NCBI RefSeq assembly: GCF_004025965.2
Contig: NZ_SAYU02000024.1
Coordinates: 1 to 54,861, forward strand
Origin: Phycicoccus flavus
GTDB taxonomy: Bacteria > Actinomycetota > Actinomycetes > Actinomycetales > Dermatophilaceae
DNA length: 54,861 nucleotides
Reading direction: 5' to 3'
Within the stretch, counting starts at the first letter, position 1; each line of letters starts with the position of its first letter. Positions 17,815 to 26,494 of this stretch are shown piece after piece. The notes beneath the pieces were generated by a model. It saw only the letters and a list, made by a program, of their open reading frames with translations, searched no databases and was not told the DNA's origin. The translations under genes and the position numbers were made by a program.

Positions 17815-18585
17815 TCAGCGGCGGACGACCGGGTTGGCGAGGACGCCGATGCCCTCGATCTCGACCTCCACCCGCTGTCCGGGCGTCATCGGCCCGACGC
17901 CGGCCGGGGTGCCGGTGAGGATGACGTCGCCCGGGAGCAGCGTGAACGCGGCGGAGACGTGCGCCACCAGTGCCGCGACCCCGTGCACCATGTCGGCGGT
18001 CGAGCCGTCCTGGACGACCTCGTCGTCCAGGCGCGTCGTCACCGCGAGAGAGGCGACGTCGAGGTCGGTCTCGATCCACGGTCCGAGCGGGCAGAAGGTG
18101 TCGAAGCCCTTGGCCCGGGCCCACTGGCCGTCCGAGCGCTGCAGGTCGCGGGCCGTCACGTCGTTGGCGCAGGTGTAGCCGAACACCGCGCGCAGCGCGT
18201 CCTCGGGCTCGACGTCCTTGCACATCCGGCCGATGACGACGGCGAGCTCGCCCTCGTAGTGGACCTCCTGCGTCTGCCGGGGGTAGACGATGGGGTCGCC
18301 CGGGCCGGACACCGCAGTATTGGGCACGAGGAACATCAGCGGCTCCTCCGGGACGTCGCTGCCCATCTCGGCGGCGTGGTCGGCGTAGTTCTTGCCGATG
18401 CCGACGACCTTGCTGCGCGGGATGACCGGCGCCAGCAGCCGGACGTCCTCGACGAGGTGCGTCGCCCCCGTGAGCTCGATCCGCTGGTAGAGCGGGTCGC
18501 CGGTGACCTCGGCGATCTTCTCGCCGGCCCCGTCGACCAGCCCGTAGACGGGGTCCTCACCCGTGGTGAACCTCGCGATGCGCAT
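17815..18585 (-). CDS. Fumarylacetoacetate hydrolase family protein
   Basis: 256 residues with the FAH fold: PRSKVVGIGKNYADHAAEMG, the metal-binding block VHYEGELAVVIGR, FGYTCANDVTARDLQ, KGFDTFCPLGPWI and the C-terminal LLPGDVILTGTPAGVGPM. Metal ligands are the Glu pair in YEGELA and an Asp downstream. Family members act as acylpyruvases, oxaloacetate decarboxylases or aromatic-degradation hydratases; no pathway genes adjoin, so a housekeeping acylpyruvase/oxaloacetate role is more likely than aromatic degradation. Confidence 0.9.
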   Translation of the reverse strand: MRIARFTTGEDPVYGLVDGAGEKIAEVTGDPLYQRIELTGATHLVEDVRLLAPVIPRSKVVGIGKNYADHAAEMGSDVPEEPLMFLVPNTAVSGPGDPIVYPRQTQEVHYEGELAVVIGRMCKDVEPEDALRAVFGYTCANDVTARDLQRSDGQWARAKGFDTFCPLGPWIETDLDVASLAVTTRLDDEVVQDGSTADMVHGVAALVAHVSAAFTLLPGDVILTGTPAGVGPMTPGQRVEVEIEGIGVLANPVVRR

Positions 18586-18778
18586 GGGCCGAGCCTACGG
18601 CGGGCCCGGACTGCGTCGACCGTCCGGGCCGCGTCCCCGCCCGGTCCGCCAGGCGGGGCGGGGAACCGGTCCCCCCGCCGGCACACGGCCCGGTGGGGTC
18701 ACCCGGCTCGCGCGCGGACAACGGACGCGACGTGCGACGTGCGACGCCGTGTGACGCGGGATGCGGATGCGGTGGGGG

Positions 18779-19735
18779 TCAGCCGACGCCGGCCTTCGTC
18801 GCGGCCTGGGCGACGACGCGGCCGACGACCGCCGCACCCTCGCCGGTGAGGTGGATGTCACCCGCGGTGCAGATGTAGGTGAGGGTGCAGACCTGCGCGA
18901 CGTTCGTCGGGACCTGCCGGCCCTGGAACTGCGTCGGCGACTCGTCGTCCAGCCGGAAGGCCCTGGTGAGGGCCACCGGCGTCGCCCCGGCCTTCTTCGC
19001 GCCCTGGCGCAGCGCCGTGTCGAGGTCGGTGTACGCCTTCGTCGCCACGGTCAGCTCCTGCTGCCCCTCCCCGAGGTAGGACGCGGCCAGCCAGGGGTTG
19101 TAGTAACCGAGGACGAGCACGGGGACGTCCTCGCCGGCGGCGGCGCGGAGCCGGTCGACGATCGTCGGCAGGTTGGTGCGCACCGTCCGCAGGCTGCGGT
19201 CGACGCACGACCGGTCCACGCTGCGGGAGGCGGCGTCGACGCAGCGCAGCAGGTCGTTGCCGCCGATGTCGATGGTGACGAGCCGCACCTCGCCCCGGTT
19301 CTGCTCGAGCAGCCGCTCGGCCTTGGCCATCTGGCTGCGCCCGGGGCACTTGCCGCCCTCGAGGAACGTCGTCGTGGTCTCCCCGCTGCACGCGAGGTTC
19401 TCCACGGTGAGGTCGGCGCCGTCGCGCGCGAGCCGTCCGGCCGCAAGCGCCGGGTAGGCGCTGTCCCGCAGCTCGGTCCCGCCGGGCTGGTACCCCGCGG
19501 CGAGGGAGTCCCCGAGCGCCAGGTAGGTCCCGCCCGCGGCGGCCGCGGGGTCCGTCGGCGAGGTCGAGGAGGAGGTCGTCGGCGCGTCGGACGGGCTCGC
19601 CGCGGACGACGACGGAGACGCGGCGCTGGAGGGGGGCGGTGCCGGGGCGGAGGACGCGGCCTCGCCCGACCCGCCGCTGCAGGCGGCGAGGGCGAGGACG
19701 GCGGCGACCGCGAGCAGGGCGGACGGGCGGGGCAC
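18779..19735 (-). CDS. SGNH/GDSL-family hydrolase lipoprotein
   Basis: 318 residues. The signal peptide ends with the lipobox LALAACSG (lipidated Cys near residue 19), followed by a ~45-residue Ser/Pro/Ala linker. The catalytic domain shows the GDSL block YLALGDSLAAGYQPGG, the Gly of block II near ENLACSGETT, the GND of block III in TIDIGGNDLLRC, and the Asp/His pair in AGDIHLTGEGA. Four or more cysteines suggest disulfides. Acts outside the membrane as an esterase/lipase; substrate unknown. Confidence 0.88.
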   Translation of the reverse strand: MPRPSALLAVAAVLALAACSGGSGEAASSAPAPPPSSAASPSSSAASPSDAPTTSSSTSPTDPAAAAGGTYLALGDSLAAGYQPGGTELRDSAYPALAAGRLARDGADLTVENLACSGETTTTFLEGGKCPGRSQMAKAERLLEQNRGEVRLVTIDIGGNDLLRCVDAASRSVDRSCVDRSLRTVRTNLPTIVDRLRAAAGEDVPVLVLGYYNPWLAASYLGEGQQELTVATKAYTDLDTALRQGAKKAGATPVALTRAFRLDDESPTQFQGRQVPTNVAQVCTLTYICTAGDIHLTGEGAAVVGRVVAQAATKAGVG

Positions 19736-19889
19736 GGGCGGGGACCTCCGGGGTGGACGGCGGGTGTCGCTCTGGGAGCAACGCGCGAGAGCACCGGTGC
19801 GTTTCCGTGCGCGTGAGGCCCGTGACCCCTAGAGTTCCGATCGCGAGGTCCGCAGTCAGGGCGGGTCCGCGTCCGAGGGGAGAGAACCC

Positions 19890-20270
19890 ATGTCGTTCGT
19901 CGACGCCGTCAAGACCTGTTTCGCGAAGTACGTCGGCTTCTCCGGCCGCGCCCGGCGCAGTGAGTACTGGTGGTGGGTCCTCTTCACCAGCATCGTCGGC
20001 ATCGTGGCCCTCATCATCGACGTCAGCATCGGCACCCGGACCGACAGCGGGGTCGGCATCGTCCAGAGCATCCTGGGTCTGGCCCTGCTGCTGCCCAACC
20101 TGGCGGTGTCGATCCGGCGACTGCACGACACGAGCCGTTCCGGCTGGTGGATCCTCCTCGGGTTCATCCCCCTCATCGGCGCCGTCATCCTCATCGTGTT
20201 CTACGTGCAGGACAGCCACGGTGACAACCAGTACGGCCCGAACCCCAAGCACGAGGTCGCCCGCGTCTGA
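19890..20270 (+). CDS. DUF805 inner-membrane protein
   Basis: 126 residues with the DUF805 signature: FSGRARRSEYWWWVLF, two or three hydrophobic helices, then SIRRLHDTSRSGWWILLGFIPLIGAVILIVFYVQDS and a charged tail ending GDNQYGPNPK. Likely three or four membrane helices; function unknown. ATG 19890 follows GGGGAGAGA. Confidence 0.92.
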   Translation: MSFVDAVKTCFAKYVGFSGRARRSEYWWWVLFTSIVGIVALIIDVSIGTRTDSGVGIVQSILGLALLLPNLAVSIRRLHDTSRSGWWILLGFIPLIGAVILIVFYVQDSHGDNQYGPNPKHEVARV

Positions 20271-20292
20271 GCCCGCTCGGTACCGTGCCGCG

Positions 20293-21195
20293 GTGCCGAA
20301 CGAGCCGACCGTCCTGACCCGGGAGGAGTGGACCGCGCGCGCCGCGGACCACGCCGCCCGGGTCGACGTCGCGACGGCCGGCCACCGCGAGCGCCGGGCG
20401 GAGGGTCGGGAGCACCCGGTCGAGGACTTCCTCTTCCGGTACTACCGCCTCTCCCCGGGCCGGCTGCGGCGCTGGCACCCCGGCGCCGGGGTCGTGCTGC
20501 GGGACGCCGCGGGCACCGAGCGCGCCGGGTGGCGGCACCACCGGGTCGACGGCGACGCGGTCGTCGTCGACGTCGGCTCCGTCCTCGCCGCCCGCGGCGA
20601 GGCCGTCCGCTTCGTCACCGGCCTGCTCACCGCGACCCTGGAGCGCCCGCCGCACCTCGGCTGCTTCGGGCTGCACGAGTGGGCCATGGTGCACCGCCTC
20701 TCCGAGGACGACGTGCGCCATCCCGGCTGGCCGCTGCGCCTCGGTCCCGAGGGCACCGACGCGGTGCTGGAGCGGCACACCGTCCGCTGCTCCCACCACG
20801 ACGCCTTCCGCTTCTTCACCGACACCGCCGTGCCGCTCAACGTGCTGCGGCCCACCCGCGCCGACCAGCAGGCCCTGGAGCAGCCGGGGTGCCTCCACGC
20901 GGGCATGGACGTCTACAAGTGGTGCTTCACCCTCGAGCCGCTGGTCCCCGGAGACCTCACCCTCGACGCCTTCGACCTGGCCCGCGAGATCCGGGTCCTG
21001 GACATGCAGGCCTCGCCCTACGACCTGCGCGCCCTCGGGTACGAGCCGGTGCGCGTGGAGTCCCCGGAGGGTAAGGCCGAGTACCTGTCCCGCCAGCGCG
21101 ACTTCGCCCGACGCTCGAACGTCCTGAGGCGGCGGCTGCTCGCGCTGCTCGAGACGGCGACGTCCGACGTGTCCTCCACCGGTCCCCGGCGCTGA
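20293..21195 (+). CDS. Conserved actinobacterial protein, often labelled 3-methyladenine DNA glycosylase
   Basis: 300 residues. Landmarks: HPVEDFLFRYYRLSPGRLRRWHPG at the N-terminus, GCFGLHEWAMVH, DAFRFFTDTAVPLNVLRP, CLHAGMDVYKWCFTLEPL and LDMQASPYDLRALGYEPV. Databases usually name this family a 3-methyladenine DNA glycosylase, but I see no HhH or AAG motif that would support that reaction. GTG 20293 stands 6 nt after TACCGT (20281-20286), so the mRNA is probably leaderless. Confidence 0.65.
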   Translation: MPNEPTVLTREEWTARAADHAARVDVATAGHRERRAEGREHPVEDFLFRYYRLSPGRLRRWHPGAGVVLRDAAGTERAGWRHHRVDGDAVVVDVGSVLAARGEAVRFVTGLLTATLERPPHLGCFGLHEWAMVHRLSEDDVRHPGWPLRLGPEGTDAVLERHTVRCSHHDAFRFFTDTAVPLNVLRPTRADQQALEQPGCLHAGMDVYKWCFTLEPLVPGDLTLDAFDLAREIRVLDMQASPYDLRALGYEPVRVESPEGKAEYLSRQRDFARRSNVLRRRLLALLETATSDVSSTGPRR

Positions 21196-21259
21196 CCACC
21201 CTCCGATCGCCGCGACCGTTGTCCCCACATCGGGGCCCGGTGGTGCGATCGTCGGAGAA

Positions 21260-22558
21260 ATGACGAGCGACCCCACCACCCTCGACTCCCCCGCCGCCCC
21301 GTCGCACGACGCGGTCGTCCGCGCCCGCAAGGCGGTCATCGCCTCCTCGGTCGGCAACGCGCTGGAGTGGTTCGACATCATCGTCTACTCCAGCTTCGCG
21401 GTCGTCATCAGCGAGCTGTTCTTCCCCGAGGTGTCGGGCTTCGCGGCGCTGATGTTCACCTTCCTCACCTTCGCGGTCAGCTACCTCATCCGTCCGGTGG
21501 GCGCCGCCGTCATCGGCAGCTGGGCCGACCGCCGGGGCCGCCGCTCGGCGCTGTCCTTCACGATCCTCCTCATGATGGTCGGCACCGGCCTCATGGCCGT
21601 GGCCCCGACGGCCGCCGTCATCGGGCCGGTCGCCGCGGGACTGTGGCTGCTCGTCTCACGGCTCGTGCAGGGCTTCTCGGCCGGTGGCGAGTTCGGTTCG
21701 GCCACGACCTTCCTCGTCGAGACCGCCCCGGACCGCAAGGCGTTCTACGGCAGCTGGCAGGTCGCGACCCAGGGCGCCGCCCTGCTGTTGGCCTCCGCGT
21801 TCGGCTTCGGCCTCACGACCTTCCTCAGCCGGGACCAGCTCTACACGTGGGGCTGGCGGGTGCCCTTCATCGTCGGCATGCTCATCGGCCCGGTCGGGTT
21901 CTACATCCGCCGCCGGATGGACGAGACCGCCGAGTTCGTCGCCGCCGACAAGGAGCACAACCCCCTCGGCGCCGCCCTCACCACCCACGTCACCCGGCTG
22001 CTCACCGCGGCCGGGGCCGTGGCCCTGGCGTCGCTGTCGGTCTACCTCATCCTCTACATGCCGACCTTCGCCGTGAAGAGCCTCGGCCTGCCCGGGTACG
22101 CGGGCTTCCTCGGCGGCATGATCGCCGGGCTCGTGACCCTCGCCGGTACCCCCTTCGTCGGGCGGCTGGCGGACCGCGTCGGACCCGCGCGGGTCATGAC
22201 GGTCGCCGCCGCGGCCGCCGCGATCCTCGCGTGGCCGCTCTTCCAGCTCCTCGTCGCCGTGCCGACGGTCGCGGTGCTCACCGTCGTCCAGGTCGCCTTC
22301 GGCCTCGTCATGGCCGCCTACTTCGGCCCGCTGCCCGGGCTGTACGCCGACCTCTTCCCGACCAACGTGCGCTCGACGGGGATGGCGGTCGGCTACAACC
22401 TCGGGGTGCTCGTCTTCGGCGGCTTCACCGGGGCGATCTTCACCGCGCTCATCCAGGCCACCGGCAGCAAGACCTCGCCGAGCATCTACTTCGTCGTCAT
22501 CGCGTTGCTCTCGCTCGTCACCGTCGTCCTGGCCCGTCGCCGCTTCGGCGTCCGCTGA
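21260..22558 (+). CDS. MFS transporter, metabolite:H+ symporter (MHS) family
   Basis: 432 residues with ~12 membrane helices. MHS landmarks are ASSVGNALEWFDIIVYSSFA in helix 1, the loop GSWADRRGRRSAL (MFS motif A), RLVQGFSAGGEFGSATTFLVE and PGLYADLFPTNVRSTGMAVGYNLGVLVFGG. Likely imports a carboxylate or compatible solute with protons (proline/betaine or citrate/ketoglutarate subfamilies); the substrate cannot be read from the sequence. ATG 21260 follows GGAGAA. Confidence 0.9.
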   Translation: MTSDPTTLDSPAAPSHDAVVRARKAVIASSVGNALEWFDIIVYSSFAVVISELFFPEVSGFAALMFTFLTFAVSYLIRPVGAAVIGSWADRRGRRSALSFTILLMMVGTGLMAVAPTAAVIGPVAAGLWLLVSRLVQGFSAGGEFGSATTFLVETAPDRKAFYGSWQVATQGAALLLASAFGFGLTTFLSRDQLYTWGWRVPFIVGMLIGPVGFYIRRRMDETAEFVAADKEHNPLGAALTTHVTRLLTAAGAVALASLSVYLILYMPTFAVKSLGLPGYAGFLGGMIAGLVTLAGTPFVGRLADRVGPARVMTVAAAAAAILAWPLFQLLVAVPTVAVLTVVQVAFGLVMAAYFGPLPGLYADLFPTNVRSTGMAVGYNLGVLVFGGFTGAIFTALIQATGSKTSPSIYFVVIALLSLVTVVLARRRFGVR

Positions 22559-22581
22559 CCCGGCTCAGGGGTGGGACGGCG

Positions 22582-23370
22582 TCAGTCCCACCAGAAGGCC
22601 CACAGCGGCCGGCGGACCTCCGGCAGGTACGCCTCGAGCGTGCCGACCCCCTGCTCGACGACGTCGGGGCAGACGGCGTGGTGCTCGGCGGCGACGCCGG
22701 GAACGTCCTGCTCGTCGAGGGCCCGGGGCAGGGCGACGAGGAGGGTGTCCCACCCCAGCCCGACGAGCACGGCCCCGAAGCGGTCCTCCCAGGACCGCAG
22801 GACGGCCGAGACCTCGGCGCCCTCGAGGTCGTGGTTCGCCGGTCCCATCCACCCGACGGCGGCCGGCCCGTCCGCCGGCCGGGTCACCGGGACCAGCAGG
22901 AGCCGGCACGGGCCCTCGGGCAGGGTCAGGACGCCCGTGGGCGCCGGCCCGGTGGGCCGTCCCGGCTCCACCCCCAGCCGCTCAAAGACGTCGGCGGGGT
23001 CGGCGACGTCCTGCGGCCGGCCGAGCACGTCGTCGCCCGGGACCTCGTGGCCCTCCTCCGGCAGGAGCAGGGGCCACAGCCCGGTCGCGGGGAACTGCAC
23101 GACGAGCCGGCCGAAGGTCTGCCGCAGGTCACCGGCGTCGTCGCTGCACCACAGCACCGGCACGCCGTCGTCGTCCTCGCGCGTGGGGTCGGACCCGAGG
23201 AGCAGCCGTCCGGGCGGCAGCCCGTCCGGGAGCACCGACAGGTCCCCGGGGCGCTCCGCCCGCGGGGTGCCCGGGGGACGGGGCCCGGGTGCGCCACCGG
23301 AGTCCCGCGCCGGCGGGCGGGGCGCCCCCCGTCCGTGCTCGTCCCGTCGCAGCCACCCGAGGATCCCCAT
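22582..23370 (-). CDS. DUF4253 domain protein
   Basis: 262 residues. After a Pro/Arg-rich, probably disordered first ~45 residues, the C-terminal half matches DUF4253: LLLVPVTRPADGPAAVGWMG, SAVLRSWEDRFGAVLVGLGWDTLLVAL, AAEHHAVCPDVVEQG and a final WAFWWD. No catalytic motif is known to me; cytoplasmic. It converges on the MHS symporter gene. Confidence 0.85.
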   Translation of the reverse strand: MGILGWLRRDEHGRGAPRPPARDSGGAPGPRPPGTPRAERPGDLSVLPDGLPPGRLLLGSDPTREDDDGVPVLWCSDDAGDLRQTFGRLVVQFPATGLWPLLLPEEGHEVPGDDVLGRPQDVADPADVFERLGVEPGRPTGPAPTGVLTLPEGPCRLLLVPVTRPADGPAAVGWMGPANHDLEGAEVSAVLRSWEDRFGAVLVGLGWDTLLVALPRALDEQDVPGVAAEHHAVCPDVVEQGVGTLEAYLPEVRRPLWAFWWD

Positions 23371-23416
23371 CGCCGGAGGCTAGCGGAGCCGGGGGCCGCC
23401 GGTGACCGGTCCGGGC

Positions 23417-25009
23417 TCAGCGGGGCGGGACCCCGGCACGGACGAGGCCGTACGTCACCGACTCCACGAGCGCGTCCCAGCTGGCCTCGAGGATGTTCGC
23501 CGCGACGCCGATCGTCGTCCACGACGTCGTGCCGTCGGAGGTCTCGATGAGCACCCGGGTCACGGCGTCGGTGCCGTGCGCGGCGTCGAGGATGCGCACC
23601 CGGTAGTCGATGAGCTCCAGGTGGCGGATCTCCGGGTACGCGCTGGACAGGGCCGCGCGCAGGGCGTGGTCGAGGGCGTTGACCGGGCCGTTGCCCTCGC
23701 CGGTCTCGACGTGCCGCTCCCCCGCCGCCCGGACCTTGACCGTCGCCTCGGACAGCGCGTCGGCGTCGCCGCGGGCGTCGGTGATGACCCGCCAGGACTC
23801 GACGGAGAAGAAGTCCGGAAGCCCGCCCTGGACCTCGCGGCGCAGCAGCAGCTCGAAGCTCGCGTCGGCGGCGTCGAAGGTGTACCCGCGCAGCTCCTTC
23901 TGCTTGACGGTGGCGAGCACCCGGCGCAGGGTCGCGGCGTCGGTCTCGTCCGCGGCGTCGAGGTCGAAGCCCAGCTCGCGCGACTTCAGCTCGATGGAGG
24001 CCCGGCCGGCCATGTCCGACACGAGCATCCGCATGTCGTTGCCGACGTGCTTGGGGTCCAGGTGCTGGTAGAGGTCGGGGTCGACCTTGATGGCGCTGGC
24101 GTGCAGCCCGGCCTTGTGCGCGAAAGCGCTGGAGCCGACGTAGGGCTGGCGCGAGTACGCCGGCACGTTCGTGACCTCGGCGATGGCGTGGGCGATGCGG
24201 GTCGCGTCCTGCAGGCGGTGGGGCTCGATGAGCGCACGGCCGGCCTTGAGCTGGAGGTTGGCGACGACCGTGAGGAGGTCGGCGTTGCCGGTCCGCTCGC
24301 CGTAGCCGTTGACGGTGCCCTGCACGTGCGTGGCCCCGGCGTCGACCGCCGCCATCGAGTTCGCGACCGCGCAGCCGGTGTCGTTGTGGCAGTGGATGCC
24401 GACCCGCGCCCCGGTCGTGCGCACGACGTCGTCGACGACCTCGGCCACCTGGTTCGGCAGGAGCCCGCCGTTGGTGTCGCACAGGGCGACGACCTCGGCG
24501 CCGGACTCGACGGCGGCGCGCACGGCCTCCAGGGCGTAGTCGCGGTCGAGCCGGTAGCCGTCGAAGAAGTGCTCGGCGTCGAGGAACACCCGGCGGCCCT
24601 CGCCGCGCAGGAGGGCGACGGTGTCGCGGATCATCGCGAGGTTCTCGGCCAGGGTCGTGCGCAGCGCCCGCTCGACGTGCCCGGTGTGCGACTTCGCGAC
24701 GAGGGTGACGACCGACGCCTGGCTGTCCAGCAGCGCGCGCACGAGCGGGTCGTCGCCGGCCCTGACCCCGGCCCGCCGGGTCGCCCCGAAGGCGGTGAGG
24801 GTCGCGGTGCGCAGCCGCAGGTCACGGGCGGCCCGGGCGAAGAACTCGGTGTCCTTGGGGTTGGCGCCGGGCCACCCGCCCTCGATGTACCCGACGCCGA
24901 GGTCGTCGAGGTGGGAGGCGATGGCCATCTTGTCGGCCACGGAGAGGTTGAGACCCTCCTGCTGGGCCCCGTCGCGCAGCGTCGTGTCGTACACGTGCAG
25001 GTCGGTCAT
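23417..25009 (-). CDS. cimA: Citramalate synthase
   Basis: Condenses pyruvate with acetyl-CoA to citramalate, giving 2-oxobutyrate (isoleucine precursor) without threonine. 530 residues: HMGL-like TIM barrel with YDTTLRDGAQQEGLNLSVADK, IEGGWPGANPKD, CDTNGGLLPNQV, HCHNDTGCAVANS and the GTVNGYGERTGNADL block, then a C-terminal LeuA-type allosteric dimer domain, usually the isoleucine sensor. It belongs to the long CimA group rather than LeuA. I chose ATG 25009 because AGGTGA lies six bases upstream; GTG 25015 has no room for one. An attenuator with its own leader peptide precedes it. Confidence 0.93.
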   Translation of the reverse strand: MTDLHVYDTTLRDGAQQEGLNLSVADKMAIASHLDDLGVGYIEGGWPGANPKDTEFFARAARDLRLRTATLTAFGATRRAGVRAGDDPLVRALLDSQASVVTLVAKSHTGHVERALRTTLAENLAMIRDTVALLRGEGRRVFLDAEHFFDGYRLDRDYALEAVRAAVESGAEVVALCDTNGGLLPNQVAEVVDDVVRTTGARVGIHCHNDTGCAVANSMAAVDAGATHVQGTVNGYGERTGNADLLTVVANLQLKAGRALIEPHRLQDATRIAHAIAEVTNVPAYSRQPYVGSSAFAHKAGLHASAIKVDPDLYQHLDPKHVGNDMRMLVSDMAGRASIELKSRELGFDLDAADETDAATLRRVLATVKQKELRGYTFDAADASFELLLRREVQGGLPDFFSVESWRVITDARGDADALSEATVKVRAAGERHVETGEGNGPVNALDHALRAALSSAYPEIRHLELIDYRVRILDAAHGTDAVTRVLIETSDGTTSWTTIGVAANILEASWDALVESVTYGLVRAGVPPR

Positions 25010-25198
25010 CGTCACTCACCTGGTCGGGCCGGGCGTCAGCCGGCGTCCGGGCCCCGGCCCGGTGCGGGCCGGGGCGTCGACGCGTGGCGTGGTCGTGTCC
25101 AGTATCGGTGTCGCGCTGCCCGGGCCGCCCACGTGGTGGGCGGGCGACCCGCTCTCGCCGGTGCGGGCCGCTCCGATGGGTGGGACGCCCCGTCCAGC

Positions 25199-25225
25199 AA
25201 AAAGACCCCCCGGGTGCGGGAGGTC
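25199..25225 (-). terminator. cimA attenuator terminator
   Basis: On the minus strand GACCTCCC...GGGGGGTC forms an 8-bp stem (one G:U) followed directly by TTTTT, 190 nt before cimA. A second hairpin (arms 25227-25236 and 25242-25251, 10 bp, perfect) precedes it. The octamer AGACCTCC occurs both in that hairpin's loop side and in the terminator's left arm, so the two can compete for the same partner. Confidence 0.8.
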
Positions 25226-25250
25226 TGCGCGACGAGGAGGTCTCGTCGCG

Positions 25251-25295
25251 CTAGCCGATAATGACCGCGGCGGTGGCCGCGTCACGGAACGTCAC
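25251..25295 (-). CDS. cimA leader peptide (Val-Ile-Ile control codons)
   Basis: 14-codon ORF read MTFRDAATAAVIIG and TAG, from GTG 25295. It holds GTC-ATT-ATC directly before the last Gly and the stop; ATT is a rare codon here. The stop codon's last base begins the first hairpin, which lies just ahead of the terminator, the standard layout for ribosome-mediated attenuation. When charged Ile/Val-tRNA is scarce, a stalled ribosome would change the folding and let transcription reach cimA. CACAGT (25302-25307) ends 6 nt before the GTG, so the leader mRNA is probably leaderless. Confidence 0.72.
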   Translation of the reverse strand: MTFRDAATAAVIIG

Positions 25296-25339
25296 GGGAG
25301 CACTGTGACACACGGGACGGGCCCGCGCCGAGCCTCCGT

Positions 25340-25350
25340 CCACATCGTGG
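25340..25350. promoter_or_regulatory. CCACATCGTGG box upstream of the cimA leader promoter
   Basis: 11-bp near-palindrome starting 33 bp from the -10 (CACAGT), centred near -50 from the inferred start of transcription. The same box, on either strand, occurs before serA and before the leader at 37978. No -35 hexamer is visible, which fits activation. The regulator is unknown. The rest of 25016-25369 holds only the leader and attenuator. Confidence 0.6.
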
Positions 25351-25369
25351 CCACCGGTGACGAGGGGCC

Positions 25370-26494
25370 TCAGGCGTGCGGGACGGCCGCGACCGCCGCC
25401 TCCCACCAGGGGTCGAGCCCCGGCGGGTCCGCGACGTCGACCCGGTCACCGACGCGCGGGACGGCGACCTGGACGCCCTCGGTGGCGGCGGCGACGAGCA
25501 GCCGCTCCACCGGCTCGGCCCACGGGTGCGGGGCGAGGACGAAGGTGCACCAGTGGATCGGCAGCAGCAGCCCACCCCGCAGCTCGGCCGTGGCGCGGAC
25601 GGCCTCCTCGGGGTCGAGGTGGATGTCGCGCCACGTCGGGTCGTACGCGCCGACGGCCATGAGCGAGGCGTCGAACGGGCCGTGCTCGGCCCCGAGGCCG
25701 GCATAGCCGTCGAAGTAGCCGGTGTCGCCGCTGAAGAACACCCGGTGCGCGGGGCTCGCGAGGACCCACGACGACCAGAGCGTGCCGTCGCGGCGCAGCC
25801 CGCGCCCGGAGAAGTGCTGCGACTCGACGGCCGTGACCCGCACCCCGGCGACCTCGTGGGACTCGCCCCAGTCGCACTCGACGATCCGACGGCCCGGCAC
25901 CCCCCAGACGTCGAGGTGGGCCCCGACGCCGAGCGGCACGAGGAAGACCGCGTCGGTCGTGTCGGCCAGGGCCTGGACCGTCGCCATGTCGAGGTGGTCG
26001 TAGTGGTCGTGCGAGATGACGACGGCGTCGACGCGCCCGAGCCGGTCCAGCGGCACCGGTGTGGCGTGCAGGCGCCGGGGCCCGACGTGGAGGCTCGGCG
26101 AGCAGCGCTCGCTCCAGACGGGGTCGAGCAGCAGCCGGGCGCCGTCGATCTCGACGAGGCAGCTGGAGTGGCCGAACCACGTGACGTGCAGGCCCTCGGT
26201 GGCGGGCTCGCGATGGGCGCTGACCACGGGGATGGGCCCGGCGGGCTTGCGCGTCTCGGCCGAGGCCCGGTAGCGCTCGAGGACGTCGCGCTGGCTGGAC
26301 GGCACGCTCGAGGTGCTGCGGCGCCGGTTGTGGAAGGCCCCGGCCCGGTACTGCGGCGAGCGCCGCATCCGTTCCAGGCGCACCCCGTCCGGGCGGGCGC
26401 CCATCGCCGCGCCGACCCCGCGGCCGGCGGCGGCGAGGACACCGAGGGCGCTCGCGGCCCCCGCGGCGACGGCCAGTCTGTTGATCCTGCTCAC
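25370..26494 (-). CDS. MBL-fold metal-dependent hydrolase (NAPE-PLD/UlaG-like)
   Basis: 374 residues. A short N-terminal hydrophobic stretch (about residues 7-30) may anchor it. The metallo-beta-lactamase core has WFGHSSCLVEIDGARLLLDP, the zinc motif SHDHYDHLDM, FFSGDTGYFDG and a late His in LPIHWCTF. The arrangement resembles NAPE-PLD/UlaG-type phosphodiesterases rather than antibiotic lactamases. GTG 26494 overlaps the stop of the upstream phosphotransferase gene by 4 bases, so the two are coupled. Confidence 0.85.
   Translation of the reverse strand: MSRINRLAVAAGAASALGVLAAAGRGVGAAMGARPDGVRLERMRRSPQYRAGAFHNRRRSTSSVPSSQRDVLERYRASAETRKPAGPIPVVSAHREPATEGLHVTWFGHSSCLVEIDGARLLLDPVWSERCSPSLHVGPRRLHATPVPLDRLGRVDAVVISHDHYDHLDMATVQALADTTDAVFLVPLGVGAHLDVWGVPGRRIVECDWGESHEVAGVRVTAVESQHFSGRGLRRDGTLWSSWVLASPAHRVFFSGDTGYFDGYAGLGAEHGPFDASLMAVGAYDPTWRDIHLDPEEAVRATAELRGGLLLPIHWCTFVLAPHPWAEPVERLLVAAATEGVQVAVPRVGDRVDVADPPGLDPWWEAAVAAVPHA

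Noticed and set aside
21184-21262. Inverted repeats and CCCCACATCGGGG upstream of the MHS gene
   Set aside because: Near-match to the amino-acid box but with altered arms and no matching -10 spacing; too weak to call.
25370-26494. MBL-fold protein as a beta-lactam resistance enzyme, with the APH-like gene as aminoglycoside resistance
   Set aside because: The HxHxDH motif and overall length fit NAPE-PLD/UlaG-type hydrolases; the Brenner motif of the APH-like protein is shared by many small-molecule kinases.
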